Shown here: in pieces, positions 1 through 5,169 of the stretch
Layout of the letters: every line of letters starts with the position of its first letter
How positions within the stretch are numbered: the first letter of the stretch is position 1
Origin: JBEKCP01 sp050014815
Lineage (GTDB): Bacteria; Planctomycetota; Planctomycetia; Pirellulales; Thermoguttaceae
Length of the DNA stretch: 5,169 nucleotides
Direction: 5' to 3'
Assembly (NCBI GenBank): GCA_050014815.1
Contig: JBEKCP010000573.1
Coordinates: 1-5,169 of the forward strand
Made by a program: the position numbers and the translations under genes
The notes under the pieces: generated by a model
Seen by the model: only the letters and a program-made list of their open reading frames with translations
Database searches by the model: none
What the model was told of the DNA's origin: nothing

Positions 1-1
1 G

Positions 2-382
2 GTCCCGCTGGTGGACACGCTGTTCAACCTGCTCATCTTCTTCCTGGTGGCCACGCGCGTGGCGGAGGCGGAGCGGGAAATGCACGTCATGCTCCCCGAC
101 GCCACCGAGGCCCAGGCCATTACCACGAAGCCGCACGAGTTGATCATCAACATCGACGCCGAGGGCCGCTACTTCCTCGCGGGACTGAAGTCCGTCACGC
201 TGCACGATCTGGATCTGACCCTGCGCTCCGCGTGGGTGAACAACCCGGGCCGCGTGCCGGTCGTCGTCCGCGCCGACCGCCGGTGCCGCTGGGAGTTCGT
301 CGTCGCCGCAATCAATCTCTGTCGGAAGAACAATATCCGGGACTACAGGGTGACGACCCGAAGTCCCACGGGCGGAGGATAG
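2..382 (+). CDS. ExbD/TolR-family biopolymer transport protein, 3' part
   Basis: The product is an inner-membrane subunit of a proton-driven ExbB/ExbD (TolQ/TolR, MotA/MotB-like) motor. The frame is open from base 2 with no start in the window, so the gene is cut at its 5' end; the GTG at 11 lies inside the membrane helix and is not the start. The first visible residues, VPLVDTLFNLLIFFLVATR, match the single ExbD transmembrane helix. The Asp at 14-16 sits in the P-L-V-D position of the conserved proton-carrying Asp (Asp25 in E. coli ExbD). The rest fits the periplasmic ExbD domain: the segment IDAEGRYFLAG (about 149-181), then VPVVVRADRR (about 256-285) and a final helix and strand ending in IRDYRVTT. 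A TAG stop lies at 380-382. The next gene on the same strand starts 106 bases later, after two hairpin repeats. The family assignment is firm. Which ExbB partner and substrate it serves cannot be seen. Confidence 0.9.
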   Translation, partial: VPLVDTLFNLLIFFLVATRVAEAEREMHVMLPDATEAQAITTKPHELIINIDAEGRYFLAGLKSVTLHDLDLTLRSAWVNNPGRVPVVVRADRRCRWEFVVAAINLCRKNNIRDYRVTTRSPTGGG

Positions 383-392
383 CTTTTGGAAC

Positions 393-413
393 CCCCCCGA
401 CGCAGTCGGGGGG
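393..413 (+). repeat. REP-like palindrome copy 1, type A
   Basis: It has a 9-bp perfect stem with left arm CCCCCCGAC, loop GCA and right arm GTCGGGGGG. The tail CTTTT (414-418) follows. It lies 10 bases after the ExbD-like stop. The GC stem plus four T could act as a weak intrinsic terminator, but it is a member of the repeat family first. Confidence 0.9.
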
Positions 414-436
414 CTTTTGAGCGTTTGGGAGGAAAG

Positions 437-457
437 CCCCCCGACTGCGTCGGGGGG
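437..457 (-). repeat. REP-like palindrome copy 2, type A, inverted
   Basis: It has the same stem as copy 1 with loop TGC on the plus strand, so it is in opposite orientation; its AAAG tail lies at 433-436. It is inverted relative to copy 1, and the two can pair over 25 bp (393-417 with 433-457) around a 15-base loop. It ends 31 bases before ATG 489. Confidence 0.9.
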
Positions 458-488
458 ATGTGTTTCGATAGAAGGATCAGCTCGGACC

Positions 489-3400
489 ATGACGAGAAGC
501 CCTCGTAGCGAGGATGACGGCCGGCCTTCAGAGATCGCCGGTTTCGACGACCAGATGTGGCCGATCAACTGCGCGATCGTGGTCCTGGCGGGATTCGTCG
601 CCGGGATCGTCCTGGCCAACAGCGATTTCCACGACGGCCGGCTCCTCTACGACGGCCGCCTGCACCTGGGGATCGTCGGCGGGCTGGTGGTGCTGACTCT
701 GGTCGTGGCCCGCCTGCTGCAAGGGAAGATCCGCCGCCGGCTTCAGCTCTGCATTCTGTTGAGCCTGCTGGTACACCTGTCGGGCGCGTACTGCGTGTAC
801 TGCAATCCCGTGACGCTGTCGATCGTAGCCGACCGCGGCGGCGATCGCCGAGACCTTCCGCCGGATGAGGACTTCGTAGCGCCCGACTATCATTGGGTGC
901 AGGCCGAGGAGCCGGACGCCGACCAGGCCTTCGAGAGCCCGGTCGAGACGGTAGTGCGGGACGAGATGCCGCCGGCCGCGACGGTCGCGCCGCCAGGGCC
1001 CGAGCAGGCCATGCCCGTGGCCGACATTCCGCGGGCTCCGGGAGTTGGGGAGACGCCGCTGGGCTCGTTTGGCCCCGGCTCACAGGTGGCGATGCCGATG
1101 GCGCCGGTGGTTGCCTCGCGGCAACTGCAACCGGTTGCCGGCCCGGCCATGAATCGTCAGGCCGTGCGGGCCGTGGAGATTCCCAGTCCGGAAGGGGAGG
1201 TGGCCGAGTTGCCGGCGGCGGCCCCCAAGGAGTCGCCGCGGGGGCCGGAGGCCGCGACGTTGGCGGCCGTAAGAACGGCCCCATCTACGGGCGTGGCATC
1301 ACAGGTTGCCGGGCTGGCCCGCTCGTCTGCCGCGGCCCGACCGCTCGCGGAGCCGAGCCAAGCCGTGCCCGCCAATTCCCCGCTGCTCCAACTGGGGGCC
1401 AGGGTCTTCCCTCGTCTGTTCTGCCCGGTGATAGCGAGCCTTCCGTGGCCCCTGCCGCGGCGGGCAACTCGGCGGGCAGCCGCATCGAGGCTACCTCCGG
1501 CACCGCGGTGGAAAGGGCCCTCAAGTCTCGCGCACCTGCCGGCCCCGCGGTCGCGGCCGCCGGTACACAGGACTTCGGAATCGGCGCCGGGTTGCTGGTG
1601 GCCCGCTCGGGAATCGCCGGCGGCGACGGGACCAGCCGGCCGACCATCGCCGGCCTTGGGGGTGAAGAGGAGGGGCCGTTGCGGGCCGGGGCGCCTAGCT
1701 CCTTCAGCGACCGCGGCGCGCCGCTGCGGGTTGCCGCCGCGCGCCGCCGGGGGGCATCCCAGCCCAGCGGCGGCGGTACCGCGCTGGCCCCCGGCGTGGC
1801 AGCCACCCTCCCGAGAACCCACGCCGCCGGCGGCTCGGAGTTGCCCTCCGCCGTCTTGCCGTCGGAGGAAGTGAACGTGGCCGGCGCGGGCGGAGTGTCC
1901 GCGACTCCCGGCGGCGGGACCAGCAATCTGGAGGCCGGCCCCGTCGCCTCGGTTCGCCGATCCACGGCGGCCGGCGCACCACATGCCCCCGTCACGGCCC
2001 CCGCCGGGGCGTTCGATTTCGGCGCCGGCTCCTCACCGGCGGCCTTGCCGGCGGGCCTCGTTCCCGCCGGCCCCCGCGGTACGTTTTCGCCTAACGCCTG
2101 GGGCCCGAGCGACCTCGGACGCCCAAAGGCAGAGGACTCGGCGACCGGCGGGGTCTTTGCCCGAGCCGCGGCCACGCCTTCCCTGCCCGGCAATGCGGTG
2201 TCGCTCGCCCTCGCCCCGCCGCCAGCTTCCCCCGCCGCTCCAAGACAGGGCTCTCGACAGCTTGATGCCGGCAGGGGCCTGACGGAGGTCGCGATGGCCA
2301 ATACCCCGCTGGCCGATGTTCGAGGCATCGGCCGCCGGAGCCCAGCGCCGACGACGACCGGCAAGGAAGGCCCGGGCGACGCGGTGGGCACGAGCGGGAC
2401 GGTTTCGCCGCAGCCTCCAATCGCCAGAGGCCGCGGCCGTTCGGACATCGACCCCAACGACCTGGGCAGCGGAATCGGGCCGACCGCGGTCGCCCGCAGC
2501 GGAGGGCCGCTGGTGCTGGAAGGCTCCGTCAAGGAGCCGACCGAGTTCTACCGTCGCCGCGGCGAGATCCGCCACGGGCTGGGATTGGAGGACGCCGAAG
2601 GCGCCGGGTTCACCGAGCCCGCCGTCGAGATCGGACTGGGCTTCTTCACCCGGATCCAATTCCCGGACGGCCATTGGAGCCTCGACCGCCTGCCCGAAGG
2701 CGTGAGGCTGGACGACGCCGCCCTGGGCGAGATGCAGGCGGATACGGCGGCCACCGGCCTGGTGCTCTTGTCCTATCTCGGCGCCGGTTATACCCACTTG
2801 GACGAGAAGTACAGAGATGTGGTCCGCCGCGGCGTCGAGTGGCTCGTGAAGCACCAGAAACCCGACGGCGACCTGTTCGCCGGCGGGTCGCGGTTCACGC
2901 ATTTCTACAGCCATGGGATCGCGGCCATGGCCCTCTCGGAGGTCTACGGCATGACGCAGGACCCCGAACTCCGCGAGCCGGCCCGCAAGGCGATTGCCTT
3001 CATCGTCAAGACCCAGGATCCGCGGCGGGGCGGCTGGCGCTACGAGCCGGGCGAGGAAAGCGATACCTCCGTGACCGGCTGGCAGTTGATGGCGCTCCGG
3101 AGCGCGCAGATGGCCGGGCTGGACGTCCCGCAGGAGACCCTCGGCAAGATCGGCGGGTGGCTCGACCGGGCAGCGGGTCCCGAGAGCGACGGCCGCTACG
3201 TCTACAACCCCTGGAACAGCGATACCCCCGAGCAGCGCGAAGGCCGCCTGCCGAGCCTGGCCATGACGGCCGAGGCGATGCTCATGCGGATGTATCTCGG
3301 CCAGCGCCGCGACAAGCTGCCCTTGGTCCGCGGCGCCGAGTTCCTCGCGGCCCACTTGCCCGAGGTCGGCAGCCGCCAGCAGCCCACGCGGGACTGCTAC

Positions 3401-3655
3401 TACTGGTACTACGCCACGCAGGCCATGTACCAGATGCAGGGACCGTATTGGACGGCCTGGCACAACCGGATCAACCCGCTCTTGAAGGCGGGCCAGGCCC
3501 GGGAAGGCCCCTTGGCCGGCAGTTGGCATCCGACGGAGCCGGTACCCGACCGCTGGGGCGCCGCCGGCGGCCGGCTCTACGTCACCGCGATGCACCTCTT
3601 GATGCTCGAAGTCTACTACCGGCACCTGCCGCTGTTCCAGGAACTGAGCAAGTAA
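489..3655 (+). CDS. Membrane-anchored protein with long Ala/Pro/Gly linker and C-terminal prenyltransferase/squalene-oxidase-repeat domain; frame broken once
   Basis: I read this as one gene of about 1055 codons split by a single -1 frame change near 1378-1402. The 5' part runs from ATG 489 and its own frame stops at 1874. The 3' part is in the frame of 893-3655 and ends with TAA at 3653-3655. ATG 489 is preferred because AAGGA lies at 472-476 and the protein then begins just before its first helix; the earlier ATG at 417 would translate a hairpin repeat. Predicted helices are residues 26-43, 60-77 and 85-104. Arg/Lys before helix 1 and KIRRR between helices 2 and 3 suggest a cytoplasmic N-terminus and a periplasmic remainder. 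A low-complexity linker (about 105-695) leads to an alpha-toroid domain with Q-x-x-DG-x-W repeats. Its role is unknown. No DxDD cyclase motif is visible, so terpene cyclisation is not supported. The ExbD-like neighbour suggests an energised envelope function. Confidence 0.8.
741..800 (+). other. TonB/TolA-like transmembrane anchor (third helix)
   Basis: This segment encodes residues 85-104 of the large protein. It follows a KIRRR cluster and reads LQLCILLSLLVHLSGAYCVY. Ser92 (762-764) and His96 (774-776) form the S-x3-H pattern on one helix face. The E. coli TonB anchor has Ser16 and His20 in the same spacing, and TolA has S-x3-H as well; these residues contact the ExbB/ExbD or TolQ/TolR proton channel. 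The predicted orientation (cytoplasm to periplasm, then a long flexible linker) is the same as in TonB. The TonB comparison is inference from a short motif plus context. Confidence 0.55.
1378..1402 (+). other. Probable frameshift site within the large gene
   Basis: Upstream, the plausible protein is in the frame of ATG 489. Downstream it is in the frame one base earlier, as if one base were missing. Two homopolymers lie here: CCCC at 1378-1381 and GGGGG at 1394-1398. Restoring one G to the G run gives LGGQGLPSSVLP, which resembles GGSELPSAVLP in the second linker repeat (about 1835-1861). This places the change at or just before that run. It may be a real mutation, a sequencing or assembly error, or less likely slippage at G-GGG; no full X-XXY-YYZ heptamer is present. 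Confidence 0.65.
1406..2029 (+). repeat. Two diverged protein-level repeat units in the linker
   Basis: Unit 1 (1406-1591, 62 residues) starts LPSSVLPGDSE and ends QDFGIGAG. Unit 2 (1841-2029, 63 residues) starts LPSAVLPSEEV and ends AFDFGAG. Only the two ends align clearly; the middles share composition (Ala, Gly, Pro, Ser) more than order. The units are 145 codons apart. They support reading the 3' frame as the real one from about 1400 onward and suggest that the linker grew by duplication. A weaker possible third unit begins LPGNAVSLALA near 2185. Confidence 0.45.
2570..3655 (+). other. Prenyltransferase/squalene-oxidase-repeat (alpha-toroid) domain
   Basis: This is the C-terminal third of the large protein, about residues 695-1055 after frame repair. 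Repeat signatures in order are RIQFPDGHW (2651-2677), KHQKPDGDLF (about 2849-2878), KTQDPRRGGWRY (3008-3043) and REGPLAGSW (about 3500-3526). Between them are aromatic and Ala-rich helices such as DTAATGLVLLSYLGAGYTH, SDTSVTGWQLMALRSA and YYWYYATQAMYQMQ. The ending, GRLYVTAMHLLMLEVYYRHLPLF, is typical of planctomycete members of this group. The fold is that of squalene-hopene cyclases and protein prenyltransferase beta subunits, but neither an obvious cyclase acid motif nor a zinc site is seen. A binding or scaffold role for a lipid or peptide is possible and unproven. Confidence 0.85.
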
Positions 3656-3660
3656 CCCCG

Positions 3661-4401
3661 CTATTCCAGGTAGGAACCACTATCCGATTGCCGGATGACT
3701 TCCGCCAGGAATTCTGCCAGCCGATCAGAGGCCTCCAGCGCCTGGTGCCGGAGGCGAAGAAGGTCCTTCAGGCTCGATGGCCGCCGCCAGATCGAGCCGA
3801 GGGCCGCGCCCCAGCGGGCTGGGCCGCTTGTCTGGGCCAGGAGCCTTTCTAGATCGCGAGGCAACTCCTCGTCGGCCATGTCGCTGATCACGCGAACCGC
3901 CAGAAAGGGCACATTACGCTCGCGGCACACCTCGGCCACCGCCAGGCTCTCCATGTCGCAGGCCACGGCCTGATACTTCGACCCGAGTTCCCGCTTCTCG
4001 CTGGGCAACCGGGTGATCCGATCGACCCAGAGCAACCGGCCGACGCGGAAGGGAAGAAGGGCGTGAAAGGTGTGAGGGGTGGGAAGAATGTGAAAGGTGT
4101 CGTCGATCAGGGAGTCGGCCACGACGAGATCGCCTCGGCGAAGCTTGGGATCCAGCGCGCCGGCAAAGCCGGTCGAGAAGACCCGCGCGGGCCGGTGAGC
4201 GTCCAGGAGGGCGTGGGTCGCCCGGGCGGCGCTCTGGCGGCCGACCCCCGATTCCATCAGCACGACGCCCCGCCCGTCGAGCCGGCCCTGCCGGACGGTG
4301 AAGCCGTCGCCGCGGGTGACGGTCACTTCGTCCAGCCGATCGACCAGCCCGCCCGCCTCGATGGCCAGGGCGAAGATTATGCCACAGTCGCAGGGTTCCA
4401 T
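3661..4401 (-). CDS. Nucleoside phosphorylase / MTA-SAH nucleosidase family protein
   Basis: The product is a 246-residue member of the PNP/UDP phosphorylase superfamily, close in length to E. coli MTA/SAH nucleosidase (232). Family members split N-glycosidic bonds of nucleosides such as methylthioadenosine, adenosylhomocysteine or futalosine. Visible motifs are GIIFALAIEAGGL at 7-19 (Glu15 at the place of the catalytic base Glu12), ESGVGRQSAA at 50-59, STGFAGALDPKLRRGDLVVAD at 76-96 (split by a Pro-Lys loop), DMES at 149-152 (the ribose-binding Met-Glu) and VISDMADEE at 171-179 (Asp174 at the place of Asp197). The start is ATG at 4401-4399, because the family motif begins within ten residues; reading from 4587 would add a tail encoded by repeats. 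The gene is convergent with the large gene, with 5 bases between stops. A hairpin repeat ends 7 bases before the start. The family is firm, the substrate open. Confidence 0.88.
   Translation of the reverse strand: MEPCDCGIIFALAIEAGGLVDRLDEVTVTRGDGFTVRQGRLDGRGVVLMESGVGRQSAARATHALLDAHRPARVFSTGFAGALDPKLRRGDLVVADSLIDDTFHILPTPHTFHALLPFRVGRLLWVDRITRLPSEKRELGSKYQAVACDMESLAVAEVCRERNVPFLAVRVISDMADEELPRDLERLLAQTSGPARWGAALGSIWRRPSSLKDLLRLRHQALEASDRLAEFLAEVIRQSDSGSYLE
4051..4100. repeat. Short imperfect tandem repeat inside the phosphorylase gene
   Basis: GGGAAGAA occurs at 4051 and 4081, and GTGAAAGGTGT at 4063-4073 and 4090-4100. The 11-base copies are 27 bases apart, which preserves the reading frame. 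In the protein they give TFHILP (102-107) and TFHALLP (111-117). The pattern looks like a small in-frame duplication in a surface loop before the DMES motif. Confidence 0.6.
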
Positions 4402-4408
4402 GATGCAC

Positions 4409-4429
4409 CCCCCGGACGCAGTCCGGGGG
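4409..4429 (+). repeat. REP-like palindrome copy 3, type B
   Basis: The left arm is CCCCCGGAC, the loop GCA and the right arm GTCCGGGGG. The tail CTTTTCCTCGCTCGCAC follows. The stem lies 7 bases upstream of the phosphorylase ATG on the minus strand, so its G run occupies the place where a ribosome binding site would be. Confidence 0.9.
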
Positions 4430-4453
4430 CTTTTCCTCGCTCGCACACATCTT

Positions 4454-5041
4454 CTAAAGCCCCCGGACTGCGTCCGGGGGATCTTCCTGTCCCTTCTTCC
4501 GGATCGTTGATGGCCAATAGATCCCGTCGCGAAACGTCCACAACCACCCACCCTCTGCTTGGTGCCCGCATATGTAATTGAACACATTAACCTGGTGCTC
4601 TCGATCCCGGATCGGAGTGACCTTATCCTTTGACGTCCAGAGACGGCCGGCGAGTCCGCCGTCTTTCAGCACGAAACACGCATGTTTCTTCGCCCGTCCC
4701 ACCGGGGGCCGCACTTGCCCGTCCCGGAAGCGTCCCAGCAGATGGAAATGGGCGGCCGTCACGCAAAGCACAATCGTTTCGATGCTTTGATGCAAGAGCA
4801 TCTCGACCAGCGATTGGCCTGCGATCTGTCGATGCCGGGGCGTCAAATGAACCGGTGGCTGCCTGAGGCTCTGGCGGTTGAACTGATGAAGTGGCCGATC
4901 GGTTCCCGGCGGCGGTGGATGTTTGTAGTCTCCTTCGACGTGGCGCCGGTGCCTCTTCGTGCGCCAGCCTCTCGGGTCGCCCGGAAGCCAAGTGCCGTAC
5001 GTGTTGCCGTTGACGTGGTACCATCCGTTCCAGGCGGCCAT
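4454..5041 (-). CDS. REP-associated tyrosine transposase-like (Y1/HUH, IS200-like) protein
   Basis: The protein has 195 residues. The N-terminus reads WYHVNGNTYGTWLPGDPRGW (7-26) and continues with RRHVEGDYKHPPPPG, a signature I know from planctomycete Y1-transposase-like proteins. The HUH metal-binding motif is His98-Phe99-His100 (TAAHFHLL). Tyr156 in NVFNYICGH is the candidate nucleophile; its distance of about 56 residues from the HUH motif is similar to that in E. coli TnpA-REP. The end of the domain, GGWLWTFRDGIYW, is followed by an odd tail, EDPPDAVRGL, encoded by a hairpin repeat that also supplies the TAG stop (4456-4454). ATG 5041 is the first Met in the frame and suits the family N-terminus, although no clear ribosome binding site is seen. 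Related proteins cut and join single-stranded REP hairpins. Here two repeat copies flank the gene on each side. Activity is inferred, not shown. Confidence 0.82.
   Translation of the reverse strand: MAAWNGWYHVNGNTYGTWLPGDPRGWRTKRHRRHVEGDYKHPPPPGTDRPLHQFNRQSLRQPPVHLTPRHRQIAGQSLVEMLLHQSIETIVLCVTAAHFHLLGRFRDGQVRPPVGRAKKHACFVLKDGGLAGRLWTSKDKVTPIRDREHQVNVFNYICGHQAEGGWLWTFRDGIYWPSTIRKKGQEDPPDAVRGL
4460..4480 (-). repeat. REP-like palindrome copy 4, type B, inverted, overlapping the transposase-like gene
   Basis: The stem is the same as in copy 3, inverted, with AAAG at 4456-4459. It pairs with copy 3 over 25 bp (4409-4433 with 4456-4480) around a 22-base loop. It codes for the last residues of the RAYT-like protein, and its tail contributes the TAG stop. 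Confidence 0.9.
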
Positions 5042-5079
5042 GCCATGAGGATACGCCGCCGGCGCGGCAAAAAGAAGAC

Positions 5080-5100
5080 CCCCCCGACGCAGTCGGGGGG
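5080..5100 (+). repeat. REP-like palindrome copy 5, type A
   Basis: This is a type A stem with loop GCA and tail CTTTTCCTCACTCGCAC, close to the tail of copy 3. It begins 38 bases upstream of the RAYT-like start and faces away from that gene. AAGAAGAC precedes it. Confidence 0.9.
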
Positions 5101-5130
5101 CTTTTCCTCACTCGCACGCGCGCTCAAGAC

Positions 5131-5151
5131 CCCCCGGACGCAGTCCGGGGG
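5131..5151 (+). repeat. REP-like palindrome copy 6, type B
   Basis: This is a type B stem with loop GCA and tail CTTTTCC, in the same direction as copy 5 and 51 bases from it. CAAGAC precedes it, like the AAGAC before copy 5. A partner copy beyond the window end is possible. Confidence 0.88.
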
Positions 5152-5169
5152 CTTTTCCTTGCCCCCATA

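Noticed and set aside
393..418. Copy 1 as a dedicated rho-independent terminator of the exbD-like gene
   Set aside because: The same hairpin and tail recur at other sites in both directions, and the T run is only four bases. A terminating side effect stays possible.
417..488. Earlier ATG at 417 as start of the large gene
   Set aside because: It would translate hairpin copy 2 into an odd leader. ATG 489 has AAGGA upstream and gives a normal N-terminus just before the first helix.
1285..2532. Long minus-strand open frame of 415 codons opposite the linker
   Set aside because: It is low-complexity Pro/Ala/Arg, produced by reading the GC-rich linker backwards. There is no domain and no sensible start.
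2033..3625. Long minus-strand open frame of 530 codons opposite the toroid domain
   Set aside because: It is a shadow in GC-rich DNA. The plus strand encodes a recognisable domain, while this translation shows no family motif.
2570..4401. Hopanoid cluster (squalene-hopene cyclase plus HpnG-like phosphorylase)
   Set aside because: The toroid domain lacks a visible DxDD motif and sits on a membrane anchor with a long linker. The phosphorylase is convergent, not in an operon, and no other hpn gene is present.
4402..4587. N-terminal extension of the phosphorylase from 4587
   Set aside because: The extra residues come from both repeats and from the end of the transposase-like gene. The family N-terminus begins at 4401.
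393..5151. CRISPR array
   Set aside because: The repeats are scattered, occur in both orientations, have unequal spacing and are themselves perfect hairpins. No cas gene is near.

Overview
The window is GC-rich and looks like part of a planctomycete chromosome. The evidence is the gene set: an ExbD-like protein next to a membrane-anchored protein with a very long Ala/Pro/Gly linker and a prenyltransferase/squalene-oxidase-repeat domain, plus a transposase-like HUH protein of the WYHV...GTWLPGDPRG type. I associate both combinations mainly with Planctomycetes. The order or genus cannot be fixed from this sequence.

Layout. (1) Positions 2-382 (+) hold the 3' part of an ExbD/TolR-family gene that begins upstream of the window. 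(2) Positions 383-488 are an intergenic stretch filled by an inverted pair of palindromic REP-like repeats. (3) Positions 489-3655 (+) hold one large gene of about 1055 codons. It encodes three N-terminal membrane helices, a linker of almost 600 residues and a C-terminal alpha-toroid domain of the squalene-cyclase type. The frame is broken near 1378-1402, so the gene appears as two overlapping ORFs. (4) Positions 3661-4401 (-) hold a nucleoside phosphorylase/MTA-SAH nucleosidase family gene, convergent with gene 3 and only 5 bases from it. (5) Positions 4402-4480 hold a second inverted pair of the repeats. (6) Positions 4454-5041 (-) hold a Y1/HUH REP-associated tyrosine transposase-like (RAYT-like) gene whose last codons lie inside a repeat. 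(7) Positions 5042-5169 hold two further repeat copies in direct orientation.

How the parts fit. The ExbD-like protein keeps the intramembrane Asp of the proton channel. The third helix of the large protein carries the Ser-x3-His pattern of TonB/TolA anchors and points its long linker and toroid domain into the periplasm. My inference is a TonB-like motor in which a squalene-cyclase-fold domain replaces the usual TonB C-terminus. The RAYT-like gene and the six hairpins form the second theme. The hairpins come in two stem types that differ by a compensatory C-G to G-C swap. The two copies nearest the transposase-like gene face outward from it, as expected for a REP/RAYT system. No tRNA, rRNA or CRISPR array was seen.
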